This document shows positions 32,189 through 41,952 of a DNA stretch of 64,000 nucleotides, in pieces. Positions within the stretch are counted from its first letter, which is position 1; each line of letters opens with the position of its first letter. Where the stretch lies: the NCBI RefSeq assembly GCF_034058155.1, contig NZ_CP139148.1, positions 806,001 through 870,000 of the forward strand, given 5' to 3'. The notes beneath the pieces are model-generated. The model saw only the letters and a list, made by a program, of their open reading frames with translations. It had not been told where the DNA came from and ran no database searches. The translations under genes were made by a program, and so were the position numbers. The stretch is from Flavobacterium sp. KACC 22761. Its GTDB lineage: Bacteria > Bacteroidota > Bacteroidia > Flavobacteriales > Flavobacteriaceae.

Positions 32189-33325
32189 ATGAAAAATGTC
32201 CTTTTCAAAAAAACACTTTTTTGTTTACTATTCTTAATGAGTTTCATTGGCTACAGCCAAAATGTGTCTTTATCTAAAGATGCTAAAATAAGCGTTCTAA
32301 CCTGCGGACTTGGAAATGAGACTTATTCTTATTTTGGTCATACTGCAATTCGCGTTGCTGATCCTATAAATAATATTGACTACGTTTATAATTATGGCGC
32401 TTTTGATTTTAGAACGCCAAATTTCGTAGCCAAATTTGCAAAAGGGGATTTACAGTATTTTGTAATTACTCATCCATTTATTGATTTTATGAATGAATAT
32501 AATTACGAGAAGAGAAGTGTTTTTGAGCAAGAATTGATTATTCCGCAAGAATCAAAACAAAAACTTTTTGACAATTTGAATGCTACTTTGCTTTCTGAAG
32601 ATCGTTATTATACCTATAAATTCATTGATAAAAACTGCACTTCGATGGTTGTCGATATTATCAATAAAAGTTTAAACGGAAATATAATCACTAAAAAAGG
32701 TGATACAGACAAAACATATCGTTCGATATTATTCCCGTATTTTGACGGACATTTTTATGACAAACTAGGAACCAGCATTATTTTCGGCACTAAAGTAGAT
32801 CAATTAGGAACAAAAATATTTCTGCCTTTTGAATTGAAAAACAGTTTAGCAAAAACTACTTTTCAAAATCATCCTTTAGCAAAAGAAAGTCAAACCCTTT
32901 TGAGTTTTGAGAAAGAAACGCCTTCATCATGGTGGAATAATGTTTATACGTATCTTTTTATACTTGGCTTTGTAGTTTTGGCAAAAAACAAAGTAGTCGA
33001 TAAAATCTATCTTTTGATTTTATCTTTAATGGGAGTATTTTTTGTGGCAGTTGGGTTTTATTCTTTTCACCACGAATTAGCAATGAATTACAATGTCCTT
33101 TTGTTTAGTCCGTTACTGTTGATTTTGCTTGTTTTCTCAATTGTAAAAAACAAAAAATGGACGTATCGATTTGCCGTTTTACATTTAATGTTTTTACTGA
33201 TTTATACGTTGTTTCTAATCAACAAAGCGCACTTTTTCATTGTTTTGCCAATGATTATTACCAGCGGATTTGTTTTAGTAAGAGTAGCAATCAGAAACAA
33301 AAAAAGAATTCCGATTATTATCTAA
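32189..33325 (+). CDS. Lnb N-terminal (DUF4105) domain membrane protein, candidate lipoprotein N-acyltransferase
   Basis: This 378-residue protein has a signal peptide (ending FIGYSQ), a periplasmic domain of about 200 residues and four or five C-terminal membrane helices (from about residue 250). The periplasmic domain carries GNETYSYFGHTAIRVADP and FIDKNCTSMVVDII, a His and Cys placed as in Cys/His transferases or peptidases. I recall DUF4105 being renamed after Lnb, the Bacteroides lipoprotein N-acyltransferase, which would make this the enzyme that triacylates lipoproteins in a phylum lacking Lnt. That link is from memory. It is 39 nt after the PorV2-like gene and ends 4 nt from the converging glycan locus. 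Confidence 0.8.
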   Translation: MKNVLFKKTLFCLLFLMSFIGYSQNVSLSKDAKISVLTCGLGNETYSYFGHTAIRVADPINNIDYVYNYGAFDFRTPNFVAKFAKGDLQYFVITHPFIDFMNEYNYEKRSVFEQELIIPQESKQKLFDNLNATLLSEDRYYTYKFIDKNCTSMVVDIINKSLNGNIITKKGDTDKTYRSILFPYFDGHFYDKLGTSIIFGTKVDQLGTKIFLPFELKNSLAKTTFQNHPLAKESQTLLSFEKETPSSWWNNVYTYLFILGFVVLAKNKVVDKIYLLILSLMGVFFVAVGFYSFHHELAMNYNVLLFSPLLLILLVFSIVKNKKWTYRFAVLHLMFLLIYTLFLINKAHFFIVLPMIITSGFVLVRVAIRNKKRIPIII

Positions 33326-33329
33326 AAAT

Positions 33330-34718
33330 TTATTGTCCGCGGTAAAACAAAACTGTTGTAATGGTTTTGAAGGTAATGCTTAAATCTAAAAAAATACTTC
33401 GGTGTTTAATATAATATAAATCGTACTGAAGTTTTACCAAGCTTTCATTGATTGATTCTCCATACGAATAATTTACTTGCGCCCAGCCTGTCAAGCCAGG
33501 TTTTATGACGTGACGAGTTTCATAAAAAGGCATTATTTTAGCAATTTCATTGACAAAATAAGGACGTTCAGGACGTGGCCCAATTACGCCCATATCACCA
33601 ATCAAAACATTGAAAAACTGTGGCAATTCATCTAATCTTGATTTGCGCATAAATCTTCCAAATGGTGTAACTCTTCGATCATTTGATTGTGCAAACGGAC
33701 CATTCACATCACTATTTTCGATCATTGTTCTAAACTTATAAATCTTAAAAACAGCTCCATTCTTACCTACTCTTTCTTGCGTGTAAAACAAACTTCCTTT
33801 ATTTGCAATAAGATTTCCAATAAAAACAATCGGAATAAAAACAATGCAAAATATCAGACCTACAAAAGAGAGGGCAAACTCTATTAAACGAGTCGTAACT
33901 AAATACAATTTATTACTGTTACTTCGGCTGAAAGGGAAAAAGCGATAAAAATCACGCTCAATATAATGCACAGGAATACGTTGCGTTTTACTTTCATAAA
34001 CGTGCGTATATTCTTTTATAATATTTCCAGACTCTAGTAAATGAAGCAACTGCTGATAGAGATCAGCAGTAATACCATCTGTTTTTTGGGCAGCAATTAC
34101 AATTTCTGAAACATTATGATGAAGCACAAAATTTTCTAAATCCTGTTTGTTGATTTCCTTAACATAATTAAAATCATTAGTTTCATCAGTAGATGAATCA
34201 GAACTCACAAAACCAATTATATTATAATGCGGATCAACATTTTCAAGATCTGAAACTAATCCTTCAACTTGATCCTTGTCGCATACTAAAACAACATTTT
34301 GTGAGAAACGGTGTGAGGCTAAAAAAATAGCATAAAAAAATCTCCATGCTAATAATGAGCCGAGCACTGTAAAATAAAAAACCAGAATTACCAAACGTTT
34401 CTTTGGAAGTTCTGGCGATAAAATAGGTGTAAATAAATATACAATAATTGAAGCGGTAACAGTTAGAATAACACTTCGAAGTATTTGTACTTGATTGCTC
34501 GAAACTTGGAGATTATACATTTCGAAGATTAATCCGAAAATAAAGATATAGGCAACTAATAATATTGGTCTATAAAAATAATTCCAATCTAAAATGTAAT
34601 AGCGGTTATCAAACAAAAAATGCAATACATACAAGCCTGTTAAAATAAAAGCAGCATCAAAAATTCGCAATAATATTTTCCGTTCCGAAATCTCGAAATG
34701 CATTTTTTTTTGTGCCAT
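33330..34718 (-). CDS. Polyprenyl-phosphate sugar phosphotransferase (WcaJ/WbaP-like initiating transferase)
   Basis: This 462-residue protein transfers the first sugar-1-phosphate onto undecaprenyl phosphate and so starts a surface-glycan repeat unit. It has four N-terminal membrane segments, a CoA-binding-like domain (VLVCDKDQVEGLVSDLENV) and a fifth membrane segment. The C-terminal catalytic domain holds YKFRTMIENSDVNGP, RKSRLDELPQFFNVLIGDMG, GPRPERPYFV and KPGLTGWAQVNY. It is the last gene of the minus-strand locus. The sugar cannot be told from the sequence; hexose-1-phosphate is usual for this architecture. Confidence 0.94.
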   Translation of the reverse strand: MAQKKMHFEISERKILLRIFDAAFILTGLYVLHFLFDNRYYILDWNYFYRPILLVAYIFIFGLIFEMYNLQVSSNQVQILRSVILTVTASIIVYLFTPILSPELPKKRLVILVFYFTVLGSLLAWRFFYAIFLASHRFSQNVVLVCDKDQVEGLVSDLENVDPHYNIIGFVSSDSSTDETNDFNYVKEINKQDLENFVLHHNVSEIVIAAQKTDGITADLYQQLLHLLESGNIIKEYTHVYESKTQRIPVHYIERDFYRFFPFSRSNSNKLYLVTTRLIEFALSFVGLIFCIVFIPIVFIGNLIANKGSLFYTQERVGKNGAVFKIYKFRTMIENSDVNGPFAQSNDRRVTPFGRFMRKSRLDELPQFFNVLIGDMGVIGPRPERPYFVNEIAKIMPFYETRHVIKPGLTGWAQVNYSYGESINESLVKLQYDLYYIKHRSIFLDLSITFKTITTVLFYRGQ

Positions 34719-34784
34719 GATAAGTTGTAAGTTTTAAAGTTGGGGACTTTTTCTTCAACGCAAATGTATTATAAAAATTATAAT

Positions 34785-36134
34785 TTAAGCATCTGATTTC
34801 TCCGCTTTTTCAGGTAATATAATTCGTACCGAAAGCAACGATAAGGCATAAACAAATGCAGGTGCGGCGATTCGCATTGCAGCATGATTTATGGTTAATA
34901 ACCAAAAGAGATAAAAAGACAGACAATAGATATGTTGTCTATTATTCAGAAAATGAATCAGTGGGGTTATAAACAATATCATCAAGCAAAAAACACCAAA
35001 CATTCCATGCTCTGCTAGCATTCTGGTTATTTCATTGTGAGAGGCGATTACGGTTCCAGATTCTTTTCGTATTTCTTTACCCATTCCAGCACCTACACCT
35101 AAAATCGGATTATCTAAAAAAAGCTTAATTTCTGAGTCCATAATTTCTTCACGACCGCTTAATTTACTTTTTTTATCTCTTCCTAGAGCATCTTTGTTTG
35201 CATAACGTTTCTCTATAAGCCCACTGGTTTGAATCGAACTATAGGTCCAAATTCCAATTCCCATTAATGCTGTTAAAACAGCCACCAGAACAAATTTCCC
35301 CTTTCCTTTTGCATTAGAAAATTGATACACCAAAAACAAAAGGCAAATAATCATTACAATTCCAGTTATCACTCCTCCTCTTGAAAAAGTCACAATTCCA
35401 CGATAACTTACAAATATTAATAAAAACGTATTTAAAACTATTTCTTTGATGGATTTTGAAAACAATACCAATTGTGTAAAAAAAATAAAAATTCCTAAAC
35501 CTAAAATTGTTGAAACCTGATTCGGACCAAATCCCCCGGAAGTTTCAAAATTAGATTCTGTTCCTGTAACTACATCTCTCACACTCGGGTTATAAAGAAA
35601 CAGATAAACTGTCGTGGTTAAAATTGGTAATCCCATCACAGAAAGAATCTTCTGGACACTAGAGAACTGAATTCGTCTACTAAAAGCATATATGGAACAA
35701 ATGCCCAAACAAACTGGTCCAGAAAGATTAAAAAACAATAATTTCTTTATATCAAAATTATAACCTTCTGCGGTCGATGTCACTAGTATACATGGAATAA
35801 GGAAAATAAGGAAAACCCAATAAACAAATGAATTTGAAGAGAAACCTTTATAAACCATACCTAAAAACATAAAAAAAACAAGATTAAACTTGACATACTC
35901 ATTATTAAGGTTCCCTCCTGTCATTCTTAAAAAAACTTCTGCTCCAACCAAATATGCACAAACCAGCAAAACTTCATTATTATTGTTTTTTGTTGTTAAG
36001 ACGATAAAAAAACCTATTATAGGAATTAATAAAGCATAAACCTTAGAAAGAAAAGGCATTATAAAAATTGTCACTGCAATAAATGCATGAATTAAGACAA
36101 GAAAAAAATATGAAAGTTTGGTATTTTTCATCAA
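34785..36134 (-). CDS. O-antigen ligase/polymerase family membrane protein
   Basis: This 449-residue protein has about eleven or twelve membrane helices and a large periplasmic loop before the C-terminal helices. The loop contains SGREEIMDSEIKLFLDNPIL and GVGAGMGKE, then SHNEITRMLAEHGMFGV, the Wzy_C pattern shared by O-antigen ligases (WaaL) and Wzy polymerases. Either polymerising the repeat unit or ligating glycan to a lipid or protein acceptor is possible. It is the only such protein in the window. Confidence 0.88.
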   Translation of the reverse strand: MMKNTKLSYFFLVLIHAFIAVTIFIMPFLSKVYALLIPIIGFFIVLTTKNNNNEVLLVCAYLVGAEVFLRMTGGNLNNEYVKFNLVFFMFLGMVYKGFSSNSFVYWVFLIFLIPCILVTSTAEGYNFDIKKLLFFNLSGPVCLGICSIYAFSRRIQFSSVQKILSVMGLPILTTTVYLFLYNPSVRDVVTGTESNFETSGGFGPNQVSTILGLGIFIFFTQLVLFSKSIKEIVLNTFLLIFVSYRGIVTFSRGGVITGIVMIICLLFLVYQFSNAKGKGKFVLVAVLTALMGIGIWTYSSIQTSGLIEKRYANKDALGRDKKSKLSGREEIMDSEIKLFLDNPILGVGAGMGKEIRKESGTVIASHNEITRMLAEHGMFGVFCLMILFITPLIHFLNNRQHIYCLSFYLFWLLTINHAAMRIAAPAFVYALSLLSVRIILPEKAEKSDA

Positions 36135-36139
36135 AACAA

Positions 36140-37240
36140 TTAAATTGAAATTTTGAGAGCAAAATTAGTCAAAGAATTCAACCATATTAAGTATTTCCTA
36201 ATAATTGATTTTTGAGAATATTCTGACTCAATAACATTATACAAATTCAATCCCATTTCTGCTCTTTCCTCGCTATTTTTGATCAGTCTAATGATTGATT
36301 CTGAAAATTGTTTTATATCATTAGATTCAACAAGTAACCCTTTCTTTTCAGAAGTTATTATTTTTGAAATTTGACCAACATTTGTCGCTATCACTGCTTT
36401 TTTATACAATCCATATTCTAAAATTGCTAAAGGAAGACCTTCTGATAACGAGGGCAAGACGGCAATATCACATTGTTTCAATACAAAACCAACATTATTG
36501 ACCGTACCATAAAGGAAAATAGATTGCTCTAATTTCAAATCATCAATTAATTTCTTGATTTTTTCAGAATGATCATCTTCAAAATCTTTTCCAAAGAAAT
36601 GAAAAGTCCATTCAGGGTATCTTTCTTTGATTAAATGCGCGACGTTAATTAATAATTCATGATTTTTTTGCGGACGAAGATTGGCTACACAGACAATTCT
36701 TTTACCATCATTTCCTTTTAAAATTGGAATTTCATTTGAATAGATAACGTCTTCAATAAAATTTGGAAGAAAAACAACATTTTTACACCATAAATAAGAC
36801 TCTGCCCATTTTTTCAATGACGAATTAACCGCAATAGAACCGGTAAAAAAGAGTGATCCTATTTTCAAACCAAGATTTTTTCTCATCTCTAAATCCTGCG
36901 AAATTCCGTAGTGATCATGCCAGATTATTTTAACTCTTGGTACAAGACATTTAACGAGCATAGCTAAAAAAAACGAAGAACTATGTGCATGCATAAGATC
37001 AATTTTATGCTTTTTAATATAGGATCTTGTTTTGAATAAAGCTTTTAAATCAATTAATTTCTTTTTATTTAAAAACTGATAAGCAACATTTTTATCGAGC
37101 TGGTTCTTTAATAGCCCTTCTCTTCTAGTAGCAATCAAACCTGAAAATTCGATTTTTCTTGACAATGCATTAGCATAATTAACTGCCATACGCTCAGCTC
37201 CACCAGCTTCCAAAGAATCAATCAGTTGTACAATTCTCAT
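36140..37240 (-). CDS. Glycosyltransferase family 4
   Basis: This 366-residue GT-B enzyme opens MRIVQLIDSLEAGGAERMAV, the standard donor-side start of GT4. The C-terminal donor-binding signature is VLPSLSEGLPLAILEYGLYK (about residues 264-283), containing the EGxxxxxxE motif. It probably adds one hexose to the lipid-linked intermediate at the cytoplasmic face. It starts three nt after the stop of the preceding GT gene and ends five nt before the O-antigen ligase-type gene, so the three are cotranscribed. Confidence 0.92.
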   Translation of the reverse strand: MRIVQLIDSLEAGGAERMAVNYANALSRKIEFSGLIATRREGLLKNQLDKNVAYQFLNKKKLIDLKALFKTRSYIKKHKIDLMHAHSSSFFLAMLVKCLVPRVKIIWHDHYGISQDLEMRKNLGLKIGSLFFTGSIAVNSSLKKWAESYLWCKNVVFLPNFIEDVIYSNEIPILKGNDGKRIVCVANLRPQKNHELLINVAHLIKERYPEWTFHFFGKDFEDDHSEKIKKLIDDLKLEQSIFLYGTVNNVGFVLKQCDIAVLPSLSEGLPLAILEYGLYKKAVIATNVGQISKIITSEKKGLLVESNDIKQFSESIIRLIKNSEERAEMGLNLYNVIESEYSQKSIIRKYLIWLNSLTNFALKISI

Positions 37241-37243
37241 GAT

Positions 37244-38356
37244 TTAAAGCAAATTTTTTATTTCTTTTTCAAAAAAATCAGTTGTATAGATTTGAGACCA
37301 CTCTTGTGAATGCTTACTTTTCATTATAAAAATTTCATGATTTTTAAGAAGTGTATTTATTTGTGTAAAATCTTTTTCCAAATCCATTTCGAGCATAACA
37401 CCTCTAGCCCCATAATCAAGCATAAATGGCACGCACGAAACTTTAGTGGCAAGAGGAACACAACCCCAAAACATTCCTTCAGCAATTGCTTTTGGCCAAC
37501 CTTCGCTTTTTGAGGGTAATATTACAAAGTGGCTTTTTTGATAAGCTTTTTTTACTATTTCCTTATCTTGATTTCCATGCAAAAAAATATTCTTCTCTAG
37601 TTTATTTTCTTTAATATAAATCTCTATATTATTTTTCTCAACACCATCACCATACAAATTCAAATTTGCACTTTTCCCACTTTTAAGTAATTTTTGAACT
37701 AATTTAATAGCATAAAGAGGATTTTTACCAATAACTAAACTTCCAACGAAAATAAATTCAAGTGTTTCATCTAAATCATTCTTTAAAATTACTTCTTTTT
37801 CAATTTCAGAATAAGTTGCTGTAAAAAATGGTTTTATATTTTTAGATTGATTTTTCCATTCCCCATAAATCAATACCTTCATATTTCGTGTCAAAAAGGT
37901 ATTGTTTAAAATGTATTTTTGTAATTTATATGTCCAGGGTTGTTTACTTTTTGAATCCCAATTTCCAGCATATTTAGCGGTTTTTTGTTTTCTTGGAAAA
38001 AAAATCTGAACTATACACCCTATCAAGCCTACATTGCCTGGGCAACGTAAGTGAATATGGTCTGCATTTTTTATCGCCCAAAATATTCTCCAAAAAATTA
38101 TTGGTAATTTAAATGCAGATATCAGAATATTCGTAAAATTAGTAAAATTGAAACCAGGTATTTTCCTAAAATCTATCTTTTGATGCTGATAAGCAAGATC
38201 AATCGCCGTAGGTTTGTTTTTAAATAAAGGCCCAACAATAATCACCTCATCTATATATTTGAACCAAATATTCATTTCGCGAACATACGGAGCGTAACCA
38301 AAATAATGATTACCTTCTTTAAGATGTTCTACATGTGTAATTATTAAAAATTTCAT
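37244..38356 (-). CDS. Glycosyltransferase family 4
   Basis: This 370-residue GT-B protein has the C-terminal signature VILPSKSEGWPKAIAEGMFW (about residues 277-296) and KNIFLHGNQDKEIVKKAY before it. The N-terminal half is less conserved and includes IHLRCPGNVGLIG, similar to fucosyl- or mannosyl-type GT4 enzymes with ungrouped specificity. It lies 9 nt downstream of a divergent, unassigned gene. Confidence 0.9.
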   Translation of the reverse strand: MKFLIITHVEHLKEGNHYFGYAPYVREMNIWFKYIDEVIIVGPLFKNKPTAIDLAYQHQKIDFRKIPGFNFTNFTNILISAFKLPIIFWRIFWAIKNADHIHLRCPGNVGLIGCIVQIFFPRKQKTAKYAGNWDSKSKQPWTYKLQKYILNNTFLTRNMKVLIYGEWKNQSKNIKPFFTATYSEIEKEVILKNDLDETLEFIFVGSLVIGKNPLYAIKLVQKLLKSGKSANLNLYGDGVEKNNIEIYIKENKLEKNIFLHGNQDKEIVKKAYQKSHFVILPSKSEGWPKAIAEGMFWGCVPLATKVSCVPFMLDYGARGVMLEMDLEKDFTQINTLLKNHEIFIMKSKHSQEWSQIYTTDFFEKEIKNLL

Positions 38357-38365
38357 TTATAGAGA

Positions 38366-39370
38366 CTAGTCAAGATCTTTAACTTTCGAAAGTATTCTTT
38401 GGATATAATTTTTTGGATGTAAGTATTCTTCGCTCCATTTCAAATTATTGCTTCCCATTTCCAGATATTTTTTTCCGGTGAGCAAATAATCTATCTTCTC
38501 AGGCAACTCTAAATAAGAATTGCGAGTGCTTAATTTCTCATAATTTATGTGTTTTTCGAATTTATCGATAACAACATTTATTGGAGTTGTTATAATCGCT
38601 TTTCCAAATAAAAGATATTCTCCGATTTTCCATCCCGGAGTATCTTTAAGACCATCATCAGCAATACAAATATCATAGTTATTTAACATTTTTAAATAAT
38701 TATTTTTATTTGAATGTTTTGCATCTAATATCAAATCAGGAGCTAATTGATTAGAAAGTTCATCGGAGGATAACCCGACTGAAGCATTTTTAAATGTTTT
38801 CTTTATCACACGACAAGCATTAATCCTAAAGTCATTTTGATTCCTTCTACGCTCCTTCTCATCTTCATCTGAGTGATTATCTGGATTCCATAATCTGGTA
38901 TGAAAAATTATATTCCCACCAGAATCAACAGTTTCTCTTGGATATCTTTTAATATCCAAAACTGAATGCGATGAATTTGTAAATAGTGAAAACTTGTCCA
39001 ATGCTCTTATGAGCTCTGTTCTATTTCTTTTATCAAATAAAAAATCAGATTTCAAGTTCATAAGCAAGCCAAGACTTTTATAAGTCATTGGAACATTAAA
39101 ATTTAATGGAAAGATGTTTGCTTTTTTATGATCTGCCAACAAAGATCTTTTAAAATAATAGTCAAAATTATGAGGAATATCTATGAAATTAATATCATCA
39201 GAATAATCAAAAAAGATTGTTTTATTATCTATATGCAATATAGCACCATTAAATTTTACAGCGCTGTTTCGAACTATATTAACATTAATTTTTTCAATTT
39301 TACAGAAGTAAAAATAAGAATAAATTAGTTGATTCAGATGGTGTGTCCATGATGACAATTCTAATTTCAC
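38366..39370 (-). CDS. Divergent glycosyltransferase-like protein
   Basis: This 334-residue protein has no close family that I recognise. The C-terminal half contains NNYDICIADDGLKDTPGWKI, GEYLLFGKAIITTPINVVID and the closing NLKWSEEYLHPKNYI, similar in layout to the donor half of GT-B enzymes. The canonical EGxxxxxxE motif is replaced. The N-terminal half has no Rossmann-like GG motif. By position in a string of glycosyltransferases it is probably a transferase. The ATG at 39370 gives no signal peptide. Confidence 0.65.
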   Translation of the reverse strand: MKLELSSWTHHLNQLIYSYFYFCKIEKINVNIVRNSAVKFNGAILHIDNKTIFFDYSDDINFIDIPHNFDYYFKRSLLADHKKANIFPLNFNVPMTYKSLGLLMNLKSDFLFDKRNRTELIRALDKFSLFTNSSHSVLDIKRYPRETVDSGGNIIFHTRLWNPDNHSDEDEKERRRNQNDFRINACRVIKKTFKNASVGLSSDELSNQLAPDLILDAKHSNKNNYLKMLNNYDICIADDGLKDTPGWKIGEYLLFGKAIITTPINVVIDKFEKHINYEKLSTRNSYLELPEKIDYLLTGKKYLEMGSNNLKWSEEYLHPKNYIQRILSKVKDLD

Positions 39371-39397
39371 AATTGCAGTTTTTTTTATTAAGGTAAA

Positions 39398-40399
39398 TTA
39401 TGACAATAAAGACGGCTTATTAAAAAGCAAACTCCACCAGCCAATGGTTCTGCCCAAAGCTTCTGTAAAAGCTGCTTTTTTATTCGTATCAGTAAGAACA
39501 TTACTAAAACGGATTGTAGCCAGTAAAATAGTTATAGCATTCCATTTCAAGCGATCTTTAGCTTTCGGATTAGGATTTTTTACATGCCAGACATACCAGC
39601 CATTTCGCACCACCATTTTACCATAATGGTATTGATTTGGCCGACCTGAATTAGCATGAAAATGAGCGAGTTTTGCTCTGGTGTTCAAATATAATTTTCC
39701 TGTTTTTGCAACTCTTAATGTAAAATCTGCATCTTCGTACAAACCATACCCTTCAAAATAAGTTGAAAACGAAAATTTTTCAAAAACAGATTTTCTAAAA
39801 GACGAAACTCCTCCCATTAATTGTTCGACCTGATATATTTTATCTGATGGAGGTAAAAAACCAACACTTCTCCCGTGTGAATACAAAGGAGAAAACCCTG
39901 GTGGACAATTGCTGTCTAAATTAAGTTTTTTTCGGAGAATAAACCGACTTCCGTCTGAGCGTTTCCAACCATCAAAATAAAATTCATTATTTTTTGGCAT
40001 ATAATTCTCAGAAGTTTTTTCCCATTTTACTTCATTGCATATATAACCTCCAACTCCAAGAGCTTCAGGAAATATTTCATAGGTTTCTAATAGTTTTTCA
40101 AAATAATCAGACTCCAAAATCGTATCATCATCTAAAAAGCAAACTATTTCAATATTTTCATTAACATTTTTAATACCGAAATTTCTTTGTTTCGTAAGGC
40201 CTCGATTTGAATCATTGACTAAAAAATATTTTAATTTTTTGAATTGATTTTCCTCTAAAACAATTTTAGTTTTATTGTTTGTAGATCCATCAATTATTAA
40301 AATTTCATCAGGATAAATACTTTGTTTCTGGACCGATTGCAAAAGCTTAAGCAATGGTTCAGGGCGCATATATGTACAGATAATTAAGGAAAATTTCAT
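39398..40399 (-). CDS. Glycosyltransferase family 2
   Basis: This 333-residue GT-A enzyme begins MKFSLIICTYMRPEPLLKLL, with DGSTNN, RNFGIKN and the metal-binding triad in VCFLDDDTIL at about residues 87-96. A MGGVSSFRKSVFEKF and YEDADFTLR acceptor-side segment follows. No membrane helices are evident. It starts three nt after the 512-residue GT gene's stop. Confidence 0.93.
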   Translation of the reverse strand: MKFSLIICTYMRPEPLLKLLQSVQKQSIYPDEILIIDGSTNNKTKIVLEENQFKKLKYFLVNDSNRGLTKQRNFGIKNVNENIEIVCFLDDDTILESDYFEKLLETYEIFPEALGVGGYICNEVKWEKTSENYMPKNNEFYFDGWKRSDGSRFILRKKLNLDSNCPPGFSPLYSHGRSVGFLPPSDKIYQVEQLMGGVSSFRKSVFEKFSFSTYFEGYGLYEDADFTLRVAKTGKLYLNTRAKLAHFHANSGRPNQYHYGKMVVRNGWYVWHVKNPNPKAKDRLKWNAITILLATIRFSNVLTDTNKKAAFTEALGRTIGWWSLLFNKPSLLS

Positions 40400-40402
40400 G
40401 TC

Positions 40403-41941
40403 TTATTTGTGTCTAATTCCTAAATCGTTTAATTTTTTAGCATAAAAAAGTGATTTCTTAAACTGAAGGTTTTTGTACGGAATTCGTAAAAACCGATATA
40501 CAAAACCTTTTTTTGATCCTTTAAATAGATAAAGAAAAAAATACTTGTACTTATATTCTAATACTTGCTGTTCAGAAAAATGCTTCACTATGCCATACAT
40601 AATAGTTGGGCTCGGTACTGGCCGAATATTTTTTACAGGAGTATCTAACTCCCATGGCTGTGGTTTTCTCTTTTTCCCCAAAATCTTTGATTGAGTTCCC
40701 CAAAATCGATAACCTCCTGCTGGCGGTTTTAAATGCAAATTGGGTGAAAAAGGGTTATAAAGAACAATTTGCCCTAACTTAAATAATGACAATCCAAAAT
40801 CACTGTCTTCTCCATAACCTCCATCAAAATTAATATCGTTCCCCACTAACTCTTTAACATATTCTGTTTTTACGCAAGAATTTGCATTACTAAAAAAAGG
40901 ACTCGCTCCAGCTTTCCATCTTGTTCCATCTACTTTTTTCAGTTTTTCTTGCAAATCCATCAAAGTTTGTTCCTGATTATCTGCTTGTATGTCTAAGCCA
41001 TTACAGGCGTTCACTTTATAAGTCTGCAAAATTTTTATATGATTTTCAATAAAATCTGGAAGCACTCGAACATCATCATCTCCAAAAACAATATAATCTC
41101 CTGTGCATAATTCAATTGCTTCATTTCGTGCTCTACAACTTCCTTTAGTTTCTTGCCATTTTACAATTAATTCAAATGGAAAATCTTCTGACAGATATAC
41201 CTTTTCATCTCTTACATTTACTGGAGTTGCATCAACAATAACAACTTGAGAAAGCGGATAGGTTTGAACAGCTAAATCTTGTAGCAACTGCAAAGTAAAA
41301 TCCTGACGCATCATTGTAGGAATAATATAACTTACGCTCGGTTTTCCTTCTATAGGCAATAATGCACGAGGCATGATAAGCGGCTTTTGAGCAGATTTTT
41401 TATAACCTTTTTTTGCATAAAAAAAAGCATTCCATTCTTTCCATTTCCAAAATCCTTCTCTATACAACATAAAAATGGAGTGATCTATTTTGAAATTTTT
41501 TCTAAAAAAAACGTATCTATCTTTTGTAGTTATATTAATTTCTTCTTTCAAGTTATTATCAAAAAGCCCTTTTACATAAAGTGGAATTGCTGCTGAATTA
41601 CGTAAGGCATTATATCCAAAATCTAATGCTTGCAATTGAACATTTTTATATTCTGCATCAAAACCATGTAATTGATCCCAAACTGATTTACGAACTGCAA
41701 ACTGATTTGGATTGACTCTCCAGCTTACGCACTCATTGAGATTATCAAAATCATTAATGAACATAAAAAAAACAGCTGTTTGATACACAAGTTCTGGAAA
41801 AGCATTTTTATATCCTTGCTCAAATGAACTATGCCAAATATCTCCTGCACCTGAGGCTAAAACTTCTAGTTTAGCAAAATCTGGCTGACCATTATAAAAT
41901 ATAATTTCTTCGGTACTTGTTATAAATTCCTTTAAATGCAT
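40403..41941 (-). CDS. Two-part glycosyltransferase: degenerate N-terminal domain plus GT2 domain
   Basis: This 512-residue protein has a C-terminal GT2 domain from about residue 205: SVSYIIPTMMRQDFTLQLL, VIVDATP, RARNEAIELCTGDYIVFGDD (metal site DDD) and GYGEDSDFGLSLFKLGQ. The first roughly 190 residues resemble only the acceptor-side half of a GT-A enzyme (VYQTAVFFMFINDFD, VSWRVNPNQFAVRKS, GFDAEYKNVQLQALDFGYNA) without the nucleotide-binding half. The product therefore looks like a dual glycosyltransferase whose first donor domain is lost, or a scaffold fused to a working transferase. It overlaps no neighbour. Confidence 0.85.
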   Translation of the reverse strand: MHLKEFITSTEEIIFYNGQPDFAKLEVLASGAGDIWHSSFEQGYKNAFPELVYQTAVFFMFINDFDNLNECVSWRVNPNQFAVRKSVWDQLHGFDAEYKNVQLQALDFGYNALRNSAAIPLYVKGLFDNNLKEEINITTKDRYVFFRKNFKIDHSIFMLYREGFWKWKEWNAFFYAKKGYKKSAQKPLIMPRALLPIEGKPSVSYIIPTMMRQDFTLQLLQDLAVQTYPLSQVVIVDATPVNVRDEKVYLSEDFPFELIVKWQETKGSCRARNEAIELCTGDYIVFGDDDVRVLPDFIENHIKILQTYKVNACNGLDIQADNQEQTLMDLQEKLKKVDGTRWKAGASPFFSNANSCVKTEYVKELVGNDINFDGGYGEDSDFGLSLFKLGQIVLYNPFSPNLHLKPPAGGYRFWGTQSKILGKKRKPQPWELDTPVKNIRPVPSPTIMYGIVKHFSEQQVLEYKYKYFFLYLFKGSKKGFVYRFLRIPYKNLQFKKSLFYAKKLNDLGIRHK

Positions 41942-41952
41942 TTTTATTTCAA

